From: Deltaproteobacteria bacterium
GTDB lineage: Bacteria > Bdellovibrionota > UBA1018
Assembly (NCBI GenBank): GCA_013286765.1
Contig: JABDFB010000008.1
Coordinates: forward strand, 1-40,137
DNA length: 40,137 nt
Direction of reading: 5' to 3'
Of this stretch, positions 15,632 to 24,338 are shown piece after piece. Below the pieces are notes generated by a model. It did not search any database, was not told the DNA's origin, and was given only the letters and a program-made list of their open reading frames with translations. How positions within the stretch are numbered: position 1 is the stretch's first letter; the number at the start of each line of letters is the position of its first letter. The position numbers and the translations under genes were made by a program.

Positions 15632-17526
15632 TTGAGATTCACCCGAATTCCAAGTTCGTCAAGCTGTTCATCCGGAATATGAGAAGGCGACTCCGACATA
15701 AGGCATTGTCCTTTTTGCGTCTTTGGAAATGCCATTACATCTCGAATAGGCCCGACTCCACAGAGCAGCGCCGCTAGGCGATCTACTCCGAAAGCAATTC
15801 CACCATGCGGCGGTGTCCCATATTGTAGCGCCTCGAGAAAAAAACCGAATCGATCTTTCGCTTCTTCGGGCGATAACCCTAAATGGCCAAACATGGCCGT
15901 TTGTATATCGGAACGATAGATTCTTAAACTGCCACCGCCTACCTCTACGCCATTTAAAACTAGGTCGTAGGCAGACGCTTCCATTTGTTCCAGGTTTCTT
16001 CCCGCTACAAAATCTTCAAAGAATTCTGGTCGCGGTGAAGTAAAGGGGTGGTGCATAGCAAAATAGCGATTATCCTTAGGGTCAAATTCCAGCAAAGGAA
16101 ACCGAGTCACCCAAAGGAATGCTGGCTTTCCTTCGCCTGCTTTCGGAATCAATCCCAGTTTATTTCCAATAGCGAGACGAAGAGCGCCTAAGGAATCAAA
16201 TACGATTTTATTTCTTTGATCGGCGACGATTAAAACTAAATGCCCCGCTTGTAAGTGGAGTTTCTGTGTCAGCGCGTCTTTCTCTTCTTGCGAGAAAAAT
16301 TTTGCTGCGGGCGATTGCATTTCTCCATTTTGTTGAATTTTTATCCACAACAGTCCCTTAGCGCCATAAGCTCCAATCATCTTCTGAAGATCATCCAGGT
16401 CTTTTCTTGAAAACGCATCCGCCTGCGCTGGAACGGCGATACAGCGAACGGATCCTTTCTTATTTCGTGCATCCGGTTTCAAAGCCGATTGAAATACCTG
16501 AAATTGACTACTCTTAAAAACTTCAGAAAGATCTTGAAGCTCCAGGTCGAACCTCACATCCGGTTTATCACTCCCGTACCGATCCATCGCTTCTGCGTAG
16601 GACATGCGCGGAAAAGGTGCCGTGATGGTGAGTCCCAAAATCTCTTTCCAGAGATTCACAAATAAAGGTTCTAGAATACCAAAGAGAATTTCCTCGTCGA
16701 TAAATGATGCTTCAATATCAATCTGCGAAAATTCTGGCTGCCGATCAGCTCTTAAATCTTCGTCCCTAAAACACCGGGCAATTTGATAATAGCGGTCCAT
16801 CCCACTCACCATCAGCAACTGCTTCAGGGTCTGTGGCGACTGGGGAAGGGCATAGAAAGTCCCCGGATTGAGCCGACTTGGCACAAGGAAATCCCGTGCC
16901 CCTTCGGGCGTAGATTTATAAAGAATCGGCGTTTCTACATCAACGAAACCGTGTTGATCTAAATGGTTTCGAACAATCGAAATCATTCGGTGGCGAATCA
17001 ATAAATTCCGCTGCAAATTGGGACGCCGTAAGTCGAGATAACGGTATTTCAAACGCACCGTTTCGGCGACATCCAGTTCATCTTCGATAGGAAATGGAGG
17101 CGTTCGCGCTTCGGACAAAATCACCAAATCATTGCAAATGACTTCAATTTCTCCGGTTGCCATCTTAGGATTTGTCATACCGGCTGGGCGATGTCGAACT
17201 TTTCCACGACACCAAATCACATATTCGGAACGGAGTTTTTCGGCCGTTTGATGGGCCGTTTGGCCGCCGTCAGGATATTTCGGATCGAAAACTACTTGAG
17301 TAAGTCCGTACCGGTCCCGCAGATCAATGAAAATCAATCCGCCATGATCCCTCCGCTTGGCGACCCATCCGCAGAGTTCACTTGTCTGATCTAAATTGCC
17401 CGTTCGTAGTTCGCCACAGGTGTGGGATCGAACCAAACGATGGGACGACTTATCAGACTTTAACTTACTACCTCCGGACTTTTCAGAATCTCGTCCAGAC
17501 TTTCCTAATGACACTTTTGGCTCCAT
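15628..17526 (-). CDS. aspS: aspartyl-tRNA synthetase, probably non-discriminating
   Basis: A 632-residue bacterial-type class II synthetase: N-terminal OB anticodon-binding domain (SHTCGELRTGN to about 130), class II catalytic core with motif 2 FRDEDLRADRQPEFSQ at 253-268 and motif 3 GIAFGVDRLAALL near 585, and a GAD insertion between them. The first ~30 residues (Ser/Lys-rich) are an extension absent from most AspRS. His61 in RRDHGG is the residue seen in non-discriminating AspRS, where the discriminating enzymes usually have Leu; by that rule it would also charge tRNA-Asn, which then needs GatCAB. Its stop overlaps the glpD start, and it follows the EEP gene with 24 bases between. Confidence 0.95.
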   Translation of the reverse strand: MEPKVSLGKSGRDSEKSGGSKLKSDKSSHRLVRSHTCGELRTGNLDQTSELCGWVAKRRDHGGLIFIDLRDRYGLTQVVFDPKYPDGGQTAHQTAEKLRSEYVIWCRGKVRHRPAGMTNPKMATGEIEVICNDLVILSEARTPPFPIEDELDVAETVRLKYRYLDLRRPNLQRNLLIRHRMISIVRNHLDQHGFVDVETPILYKSTPEGARDFLVPSRLNPGTFYALPQSPQTLKQLLMVSGMDRYYQIARCFRDEDLRADRQPEFSQIDIEASFIDEEILFGILEPLFVNLWKEILGLTITAPFPRMSYAEAMDRYGSDKPDVRFDLELQDLSEVFKSSQFQVFQSALKPDARNKKGSVRCIAVPAQADAFSRKDLDDLQKMIGAYGAKGLLWIKIQQNGEMQSPAAKFFSQEEKDALTQKLHLQAGHLVLIVADQRNKIVFDSLGALRLAIGNKLGLIPKAGEGKPAFLWVTRFPLLEFDPKDNRYFAMHHPFTSPRPEFFEDFVAGRNLEQMEASAYDLVLNGVEVGGGSLRIYRSDIQTAMFGHLGLSPEEAKDRFGFFLEALQYGTPPHGGIAFGVDRLAALLCGVGPIRDVMAFPKTQKGQCLMSESPSHIPDEQLDELGIRVNLK

Positions 17527-17550
17527 TTTTTGTTTCTAGCATTTCAGAGC

Positions 17551-18306
17551 TCATTTAACCACAAGTTCTGCTATCAAAGCAGCATGGTCCGATAGTTCCC
17601 GCCAAGGCTTGCCCCGCAAACAATGCGCGCCCTGGGCTTTCATCCCTCGATAATAAATTCGATCCAGTTTTAGGGTCGGAAACCAGCTAGGAAAACTCTT
17701 GGCGTGTCTCCCATGGAGATGGCGAAAGGCCTCCCGAACTTCTAGGTTCTTTTCCAGGGTATCTGAGGCCCTTTCACGCCAATCATTAAAGTCTCCTCCG
17801 ATAATCAGAGGCTCTCCATGGGGCACGTGCGATTCGATTCTTTCACATAGTTTAATGATCTGTGCGAGTCGTTCCGCTTCCAGCAAACCTAGATGCACAC
17901 AGAGCAAGTGGAGCGGTTTTCTCTTTTCCGGAAGCTTAATTACACCGTGCAAAAGACCTCTGCGCTCAAATAAATTCGTTGAAATATCAATATTCTCAAA
18001 ATATTTGAATGGGTATTTACTTAGGATTGCATTTCCGTGGTGACCATAAGAATAGACGGCATTCCTCCCATATGCGTAATGGGGCCAGAGTTGATCCGCC
18101 AAATACTCAAACTGAGGTTCAGTAGGCCAGTTTTCGAATTTCTTCCTGTGTAAATCATGTTGACCCAGTACTTCCTGAAGAAAGACTATGTCCGGATGGA
18201 CGATTCTGAGGGCATCCCTGATTTTAGTTAGAATAAATTTGCCACGGCCTGAACTAAAGCCTTTGTGAATATTATAGGATACGATCTTGAGTCTGTTTTC
18301 TTTCAT
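17551..18306 (-). CDS. endonuclease/exonuclease/phosphatase (EEP) family protein
   Basis: A 251-residue protein with the complete EEP motif set: Asn12 in SYNIHKG, Glu45 in FLQEVLG, His138 in CVHLGL, Asp172 and Asn174 in GGDFNDW, and the C-terminal SDHAAL. These build the Mg-dependent phosphodiesterase site shared by sphingomyelinases, inositol-polyphosphate phosphatases and AP endonucleases. No signal peptide is visible. Its ATG overlaps the stop of the PLD-VTT gene (ATGA at 18303-18306). EEP proteins paired with PLD-VTT proteins recur in bacteria; the context favours membrane-lipid phosphodiester chemistry over DNA repair, but that is inference. Confidence 0.88.
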   Translation of the reverse strand: MKENRLKIVSYNIHKGFSSGRGKFILTKIRDALRIVHPDIVFLQEVLGQHDLHRKKFENWPTEPQFEYLADQLWPHYAYGRNAVYSYGHHGNAILSKYPFKYFENIDISTNLFERRGLLHGVIKLPEKRKPLHLLCVHLGLLEAERLAQIIKLCERIESHVPHGEPLIIGGDFNDWRERASDTLEKNLEVREAFRHLHGRHAKSFPSWFPTLKLDRIYYRGMKAQGAHCLRGKPWRELSDHAALIAELVVK

Positions 18307-20282
18307 CCTTTGCCGATCATTACCATATTTCCAAGATCTCTCGCGATGCTTAAAATACTCTCAAACAGGCAACTAACTATTAAAGGAATAATCAATGTAA
18401 ACACCATATACATAAACGCTGGCAATAGAACCAATGATCCTAAGGCAAACCACGGGAACGGAACCACAAAAATTCCCTGGCTGATGAGCTTCGAGCGAAC
18501 GCTGATTCTTGGATCGAATAACAGCATTATATAATCAGGAAAAGTTCTTCGACCCGCCTTCTGAAATAGAGCGTCTTGCCGGTCAATGGATAATACTCCT
18601 GAAGCAGTATTAGGGAAAGCTCGCCAAAAGAAGTATCCCATCATGGAGGCTGACCAAAACGACGTTAGAATCACCGAGCTTCCAATGCTTGGACCAAGTT
18701 GAATTACAGCAAGAATACCGACGACCGAAAACGGAATGGGGAGTAGCCAAACGGATGAGAGAACGAAATTATAGGAAAACACATAAATAGTCGGCGGGAT
18801 TCCATAGAAGTGAAGGAGTATGGAAGTAGACACCGCCCCCAACAACAAACAGCTACCCATGGCAAGAACAGGAAATGCAGCCTGCTGCCTTACTTTAATA
18901 TAAATTTTTCGCTTCAAAACATGGAACCAGGGCAACGCAGGGTCAAAATACTTATCCCATCGGAAACCGGCAACTCTCTTCAGTTCCTTTCTTAGGTGCT
19001 TGAGATCCACCACTGGTTGGAATTTTCTAAAATAGATGGAAGACTTTTTTCGAACTGGGCCAAGATCCCAATGATTGAGAATATTGTTCGCCATCTGTCG
19101 AACGTGATTTCGCTCAAAATCGTTTCTGGCTTCTAGCGTAAGGTGAATTTCAGTGTCAATACGGAGAGCGCGATCAGCAAAATTGGCAGTACCAATTCCT
19201 AAAAACCGATCGTCGATTATCAATACTTTGGAATGAATATAGATCGGTTTGGGAGGCTGAAAAGAATTAAATTCGGGCGGCATTGCAACCGGGGAACCCA
19301 TCACTAACTCAATTCCTGCAAAATTCGCAGCCTCTTGCAATCGTCTCAGAAGAGAGAGTTCGTAGGACATCATGTAACGTGTGAGAGATTTGATGTCCTG
19401 GAGATCAGCCAAAATGAGAATGACTTTGAATTTCTGACCTCTCATTTCGACTATTTTGGAAATGAGAACATCATTAAGAACTTTAGACCAATAATACTGT
19501 CCCTCCAAAATAATTCTGGACTGAGCAAGTTGAATCAGATCTCGAAATAGAAACTCCACTTCACGTACGGGTGAAAGTTTCTCCCGAAAAGAATTCACAT
19601 CTGCCAGAGTTCTGCTGAAAAAAACTCGGTGCCCTCGGTGATCACTCGTCTTTTTCACCTGTTTGAGCATCCGTTTAGGAAGAGGGATAGACGAAATGGC
19701 GCGCCATCGTGATTCGATGTGATTTTGAATTTCCTCACAAATCGGGCCACTCACTTGCACTGCCATATCATGATAAGGGCCGTGTTTTTCACCCTTCCGG
19801 TCGAGAGATCGACGAGGATCATTATAAAAATGATCGGGACAATCCCACCGGTCGTCACAAAAATCAATTCCCCCGCAAAAAGCTATCTTCCCATCAATAA
19901 TACATATTTTTTCGTGATGCGAAGCACCCATGGGATGGCGATTGTCGAACACAAAATGAACTCTCTCATGGATATTTTCCCAGACCCGCCCCTGAAAAAG
20001 CTCACGCTCACGTACGTAGATGTAAGCGTGATCCCACATTAATAAGTAGAAGTGAAAATCCTTCTTCGTCTCACAAATACGGATGATTTTTTCTTTGAAG
20101 GTTTCGTTTCCTAGTTTAATCCGCGAGTCAATCTGCCAGCCCGCAAAAATGGCGTAATGCTCTGCAACTTCGAGTAAGCGCGAGATGCGATCAAAATACG
20201 GGCCTGTTTCCCAGATTTCTTCCCAGGATGTAGCCTCGGACATCACTTGATATGCGCGTGCAGACAGTTCGGATCTGTTCAA
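18303..20282 (-). CDS. PLD-superfamily phosphodiesterase fused to a VTT-like membrane domain
   Basis: A 659-residue protein. Two HKD motifs make the phospholipase D active site: His123-x-Lys125-x4-Asp130 (SHHEKICIID) and His350-x-Lys352-x4-Asp357 (IHSKVLIID). The first ~460 residues hold this domain. The last ~190 have several hydrophobic helices with the pattern of the VTT/DedA (SNARE-associated, TVP38) family, including PIPFSVVGILAVIQLGPSIGSS. PLD-VTT fusions resemble cardiolipin synthase-type transferases attached to lipid-handling transmembrane domains. The frame begins at a TTG (20282); an ATG at 20243 is an alternative, and neither has a clear ribosome site. Downstream EEP and upstream response regulator are on the same strand. 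Confidence 0.9.
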   Translation of the reverse strand: MNRSELSARAYQVMSEATSWEEIWETGPYFDRISRLLEVAEHYAIFAGWQIDSRIKLGNETFKEKIIRICETKKDFHFYLLMWDHAYIYVRERELFQGRVWENIHERVHFVFDNRHPMGASHHEKICIIDGKIAFCGGIDFCDDRWDCPDHFYNDPRRSLDRKGEKHGPYHDMAVQVSGPICEEIQNHIESRWRAISSIPLPKRMLKQVKKTSDHRGHRVFFSRTLADVNSFREKLSPVREVEFLFRDLIQLAQSRIILEGQYYWSKVLNDVLISKIVEMRGQKFKVILILADLQDIKSLTRYMMSYELSLLRRLQEAANFAGIELVMGSPVAMPPEFNSFQPPKPIYIHSKVLIIDDRFLGIGTANFADRALRIDTEIHLTLEARNDFERNHVRQMANNILNHWDLGPVRKKSSIYFRKFQPVVDLKHLRKELKRVAGFRWDKYFDPALPWFHVLKRKIYIKVRQQAAFPVLAMGSCLLLGAVSTSILLHFYGIPPTIYVFSYNFVLSSVWLLPIPFSVVGILAVIQLGPSIGSSVILTSFWSASMMGYFFWRAFPNTASGVLSIDRQDALFQKAGRRTFPDYIMLLFDPRISVRSKLISQGIFVVPFPWFALGSLVLLPAFMYMVFTLIIPLIVSCLFESILSIARDLGNMVMIGKG

Positions 20283-20315
20283 TATCTATCATTCATTTGC
20301 TAAGCAATCTTATTG

Positions 20316-20681
20316 CTAAGCGGCGCCTTTCGACGCTGCTGCTTGTTGAATAATACCGATCAGCTGTTCAATCGTATAAGGTTTTCCCAAAAACCAGGCG
20401 CCTGCTAAGTGCCGCGCTCTCAACTCACCTTGCTGCACCGCCGAAAGAACGACGGTAGGTGGCACCCGTCCGTAACGGGCTAAAATGCTCTCATAGACTT
20501 CTTCACCACTCATCCCCTGCAGTGTTAAGTCCAAGAGCATGACGTCTGGCCAAGTTGAACTCAAATACTCAAGAACATCCTCTCCTCGATCTATGAGATC
20601 TGCCTGGTAGTGATAGGCTTCCAAGACTATTCCCAATGTCTCCCGAATCGATGGATCATCCTCAACGACTAAGATTCTCAT
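20316..20681 (-). CDS. stand-alone response-regulator receiver domain
   Basis: A 121-residue CheY-like protein with no output domain. Acidic pair at residues 8-9 (VVEDDPS), phosphoacceptor Asp51 (DVMLLDLTL), the conserved Ser in VVLSAV and Lys in LGKPY form the complete receiver active site. The start MRILVVEDD at 20681 is preferred: the preceding GGGGGGA is a plausible ribosome site and the longer frame (to 20768) adds residues not expected in this family. No histidine kinase is in the window. Directly upstream of PLD-VTT, with 33 bases between, on the same strand. Confidence 0.9.
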   Translation of the reverse strand: MRILVVEDDPSIRETLGIVLEAYHYQADLIDRGEDVLEYLSSTWPDVMLLDLTLQGMSGEEVYESILARYGRVPPTVVLSAVQQGELRARHLAGAWFLGKPYTIEQLIGIIQQAAASKGAA

Positions 20682-20796
20682 GAATCCCCCCGCTCTGAAC
20701 AATAAACCCTTCTTTTTTTGAGAATAGAGCTCGACACAAATGCTGAAGTCTTGCATATTTAAGGCCAAAATTCTACTTTTTTTGTGAGGCTAAACT

Positions 20797-22197
20797 ATGA
20801 CAAATTTCCGTGAAGAACATGATTCGTTGGGTAATGTAAAGGTTCCTAGTGATGCTCTGTATGGTGCACAAACCTTGCGAGCACTTGAAAATTATCAAAT
20901 TTCGCACAGAACAGCGCATCCGTGGCTGATTAGAGCCTATCTCCGAGTCAAAGCGGCAGCAGCAACTGCAAACAACCAATGCGGTGTACTCGATAAAGAA
21001 AATACAAAACTCATTCGAAATGCAATAGATGAACTTCTCTCCATTCCCACCCAAAACTGGCCTTCAATCTTTCCGGTTGATCCCTATCAAGCCGGCGCCG
21101 GAACTAGCCAAAATATGAATATAAATGAAGTTGTTGCTAACGTAGCGAACAGACTGGCCGGTAAACCCTTAGGAACTTACGCGCCTATTCATCCGAACGA
21201 TCATGTCAACCGCTCTCAGTCAACAAACGATTCATTTCCTACTGCAATGCGCTTGGCAATTCTCGAAGCTTCAGGCCCTTTGGTTGACGCTTTTCAGCAT
21301 ATATCTGATTCGTTTAAGAAGAAAACAAAAGAGTGGAAGAAAATTCCAAAGTCTGCACGCACGCATTTACAAGACGCCGTTCCAATGACCCTTGGCCAAG
21401 AATTTGGTGCATACGCAGTCACTACTGAAAAATGCGCCCAATGGATCCGTTCTGGAAGAGATGCGTTGCGAGAACTTGGTATCGGTGGCAGTGCTGCAGG
21501 AACTGGACTCACAGTTCCAAAAGGTTACACAAAAGCAATTGTCTCGGAACTGGAGAAACTCACGGGAGAGAAACTCACTAGTGCACACAATCTTTGTGAA
21601 GCTATGCAATCCCAGTCTCCTGTTACGTACTATTCTGCGATGTTGAGAATAGCTGCGATTGAAATGACCCGAATTTGCAATGATTTGCGATTGCTCGCGT
21701 CAGGTCCCATGACCGGTCTTGCAGAAATTTTGTTACCTGCGGTCCAACCGGGAAGTAGTATTATGCCGGGAAAAGTCAATCCGTCCATTTTGGAGATGGC
21801 GAATCAGACTTTTTATTCTGTTTTGGGATATGATCAGACTATTGCCTCATGTGGCCTAGCAGGACAGCTCGAACTCAACGTCATGATGCCGATGATGGCT
21901 TATTCCATGCTGGAGGCCACCCAAGTTGCGACAAACACCCTGACTACTCTAAAAGAGAGATGTATCGACGGTTTACAACCTAATGAGCCGCGCCTACGAC
22001 GTTATTTTGAAAGCACTCCTCAAGTCGCTACAGCTCTGAGTCCAAAACTAGGGTATGAAAAAACTGCTGAACTGGTTAAAGAAGCCCTAAAGAAAGAAAA
22101 ATCAGTGATCGATTTGGTTAGAGACAAAAACCTTATCGACGAGAAGGAATTATCCCTCTTGCTCGATCCGGGTACTCTGACTGGGGTTACTGACTGA
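20797..22197 (+). CDS. aspA: aspartate ammonia-lyase (fumarase/aspartase superfamily)
   Basis: A 466-residue homotetrameric lyase. The family signature GSSIMPGKVNPS (residues 319-330) contains the catalytic Ser321. His190 in RTHLQDAVPMTLGQEF, GAGTSQNMNINEVVANVA and PNDHVNRSQSTNDS are characteristic of the superfamily; Thr in SQSTND and the AVPM variant fit aspartase better than class II fumarase. Aspartase deaminates L-aspartate to fumarate and NH3. A GAGG lies seven bases before the ATG. The gene is divergent from the receiver gene and its 3' end overlaps convergent mepA by 48 bases. A fumarase assignment cannot be fully excluded. Confidence 0.85.
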   Translation: MTNFREEHDSLGNVKVPSDALYGAQTLRALENYQISHRTAHPWLIRAYLRVKAAAATANNQCGVLDKENTKLIRNAIDELLSIPTQNWPSIFPVDPYQAGAGTSQNMNINEVVANVANRLAGKPLGTYAPIHPNDHVNRSQSTNDSFPTAMRLAILEASGPLVDAFQHISDSFKKKTKEWKKIPKSARTHLQDAVPMTLGQEFGAYAVTTEKCAQWIRSGRDALRELGIGGSAAGTGLTVPKGYTKAIVSELEKLTGEKLTSAHNLCEAMQSQSPVTYYSAMLRIAAIEMTRICNDLRLLASGPMTGLAEILLPAVQPGSSIMPGKVNPSILEMANQTFYSVLGYDQTIASCGLAGQLELNVMMPMMAYSMLEATQVATNTLTTLKERCIDGLQPNEPRLRRYFESTPQVATALSPKLGYEKTAELVKEALKKEKSVIDLVRDKNLIDEKELSLLLDPGTLTGVTD

Positions 22198-23196
22198 TTC
22201 ACTTATTGACTCATCGTCATCAAATTCGACTTCTGGTTTCACAGGGAAGAGGCAACCCGGATCATCGGGACTCTTCCCTATCCGGACGTGAAAATGATTC
22301 TTATGATGGGGCATGTGACGAATTCGGTTTTTAAAGACCTTCCAGTTCTTATCGTTACGAGCGAACTTTGCAAGCTTTCGAATATGGGAACGATCCAAAA
22401 AAACCGCCTTCACGCAGGCAAAAGGATTCTGAAAAACCCGCTGAATTAGCTCCCAGTTTTCTTCGATTTTAAAGTCATTTGTAAACTTGGGTGGAGACTC
22501 TTCCCATGGCCTTGCGGTAATAAACCCCAAATCTACATCTTGCCCCGTCATATGCGAAAGATGGCGATTTCCGCCGGTCCGACCGACAATTCGTCCACCC
22601 TTAGGTGCTGAAATATCTCCAATGTTTAGGTGAACACCACCATATTGAAGTTCGGAATATTTCTTTGCAACAAACCTACCCAACCACTCCAGCATTCCCA
22701 CCATCGAGTCCGTACCAAAATTCAGACAAAGCGCGGGCTCATTCAATTTGATACGATTCTCAAGTGTTGGAACGATAGGCCTTCCAAAAGCTAAGAACCC
22801 GTCATGCTCGGTGCAAAAAGCCTGGTCTTGATAATCACTACTCTCGCGTTTGATCGAATCTAAAATGTCATTGGCTCTTCCGGCTCTGACGTCCTCGATA
22901 TAACGCCTTTGTTCCATCGTCATATCAGAGCAATAGTCCCTCCGACGCCTTCGGTGTGTCAGCTTTTTTGCTTTAAGGCGACGACCTCTCGCCCGAAAGA
23001 CTCCACAACACTCGCGGCTCACTGCCGGAAACTCTGGATTCCATTCAGCACAAAATTTCGGAGAAAGTGTATTTTTAGGCTGTTTTTGAACTATTTCGGA
23101 TTCGGGACTACAGGACGGAAAATTATAGTAGCTTTGGACTGGGCCTGCAAAACTGAGTGAGGCTGCTAATGTTAAGAAAAGAGTGACAATCACCAT
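22150..23196 (-). CDS. mepA: penicillin-insensitive murein endopeptidase (M74, MepA-like)
   Basis: A 348-residue periplasmic LAS-type metallopeptidase. A signal peptide (residues 1-18, VIVTLFLTLAASLSFAG) leads into a domain with zinc ligands in HMTGQDVD (His215, Asp222; the E. coli pair is seven residues apart as here) and HFHVRI (His301/His303). The enzyme cleaves D-Ala-mDAP cross-links of peptidoglycan. An unusual basic stretch with five consecutive arginines (82-86) and a cysteine-rich N-terminal region precede the catalytic domain, and the acidic C-terminal tail extends into the aspA 3' end by 48 bases. It may cooperate with the transglycosylase at 904 in peptidoglycan turnover (inference). 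Confidence 0.85.
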   Translation of the reverse strand: MVIVTLFLTLAASLSFAGPVQSYYNFPSCSPESEIVQKQPKNTLSPKFCAEWNPEFPAVSRECCGVFRARGRRLKAKKLTHRRRRRDYCSDMTMEQRRYIEDVRAGRANDILDSIKRESSDYQDQAFCTEHDGFLAFGRPIVPTLENRIKLNEPALCLNFGTDSMVGMLEWLGRFVAKKYSELQYGGVHLNIGDISAPKGGRIVGRTGGNRHLSHMTGQDVDLGFITARPWEESPPKFTNDFKIEENWELIQRVFQNPFACVKAVFLDRSHIRKLAKFARNDKNWKVFKNRIRHMPHHKNHFHVRIGKSPDDPGCLFPVKPEVEFDDDESISESVSNPSQSTRIEQEG

Positions 23197-23272
23197 TCAA
23201 CAATAAGTAGGTTTCTGCGAAGAGTCAACCCGAAGAAATTTGAAGCGACGGTTGGTGACTGGATAGTAAGGC

Positions 23273-23605
23273 TTAGCTCTTCTTTGTTAATAGTTCCTCC
23301 GCTGGAGTACGCAATTTTTTCTCACGGTTACATTCCACACAGGCTGGAACAATATTTCCCGGCTGACTTTTTCCCCCCCGCGCTAGCGGAACGACATGAT
23401 CCATCGTTAATTCCGAGGGCGGAAATTTATTTTGACAGTAATAGCAGATGCCCGCGCCGATTTTTCGATGCCACCACTGTGATTTTTTCAATTTTCTAGA
23501 TTTATCACGCTCGCGCTTCAACCTGGCGGGATCTGTATCGCTCGGCAATAATTCATAATAAGGGTCAGAATCACTGTTAGGTTTGGTATTACGGCTAGCG
23601 GCCAT
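23273..23605 (-). CDS. HNH endonuclease
   Basis: A 110-residue protein. The HNH core has treble-clef zinc ligands Cys54/Cys57 and Cys89/Cys92, the catalytic Asp69-His70 (TMDHVVPLARGG) and Asn84/Asn93 (GNIVPACVECNREK). The ~45 N-terminal residues are charged and helical and may bind DNA. Free-standing HNH proteins of this size occur in phages, restriction systems and mobile elements. Its gene lies only 19 bases after the metallophosphoesterase on the same strand, within an NTase-BON/phosphoesterase/HNH set. Confidence 0.85.
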   Translation of the reverse strand: MAASRNTKPNSDSDPYYELLPSDTDPARLKRERDKSRKLKKSQWWHRKIGAGICYYCQNKFPPSELTMDHVVPLARGGKSQPGNIVPACVECNREKKLRTPAEELLTKKS

Positions 23606-23624
23606 AGATCTACTTTAGCAAAAT

Positions 23625-24338
23625 TTAGGAAAAAGTATATATTTTATACGCGTGTCGAATAACGGGCTGGGCAACGTTGCGAACGGGAACTCCTCCCGGC
23701 GTCGTTGCTTTTTCTACTCCCATATGAGCATGTCCATGAAAAACAGCGGTGACCTCAGAAGCCGAGTCGACGGCTTCAGCCAGCAAATAGCTGCCCAAAA
23801 ACGGGTAAATTTCTTTTCTCTCGCCAAAAAGAGTGCCTTCGACTGGAGAAAAATGCAACAACGCAAATTTATAGTCGGCTTCTAGCTGGGACAGTCCTTT
23901 TCGCAATTTCTCGGCTTGCACTCGGCAATGGTGAGCGAAAGCTTTCATTTCAGGTTCCCCAAATTCGGTGATACATGCGCCAAAAAAACCGCCCCCAAAA
24001 CCCTTCAGACCCGTTATACCGATCCGCTTTTGGTTAATCGTCAGAGTAATCGACTCGCCCTCCAACGCACTAACTCCTGAATCGCGAAGGAGTTGGATTA
24101 TTTCTCTCTCATTATTCTGATGAAAATCATGATTACCCAGCACAGCAACTACAGGAATGGGAATTTTCGAGAGATCTGATGCAAGTGCTTTTGCTTCGGC
24201 CAGGGAACCAGATTGAGTCAAATCCCCTGCTATCAATAATAGATCAGCTCGCTGGCTTAAAGCTTCAAAATGCGGACGAATAGATTCTCTGGGATGATGA
24301 TCATAGTGCACATCACCTACTGCAGCTACACGAATCAC
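23625..24338 (-). CDS. calcineurin-like metallophosphoesterase
   Basis: A 237-residue cytoplasmic protein with the five metallophosphoesterase motifs: GDVHYD (Asp9, His11), GDLTQSG (Asp39), GNHD (Asn69, His70), the His in LLHFSP and GHAHMG near the end. The two-metal site hydrolyses phosphomono- or diesters; substrate cannot be read from sequence. The ATG overlaps the stop of the nucleotidyltransferase-BON gene by four bases (24335-24338), so their products are probably made together. No membrane segment is seen. Confidence 0.9.
   Translation of the reverse strand: MIRVAAVGDVHYDHHPRESIRPHFEALSQRADLLLIAGDLTQSGSLAEAKALASDLSKIPIPVVAVLGNHDFHQNNEREIIQLLRDSGVSALEGESITLTINQKRIGITGLKGFGGGFFGACITEFGEPEMKAFAHHCRVQAEKLRKGLSQLEADYKFALLHFSPVEGTLFGERKEIYPFLGSYLLAEAVDSASEVTAVFHGHAHMGVEKATTPGGVPVRNVAQPVIRHAYKIYTFS

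Noticed and set aside
23273..23605. HNH protein as a possible partner of the hairpin element at 4 kb
   Set aside because: It lacks the RuvC domain and size of IscB and lies 19 kb away, so no link can be supported.
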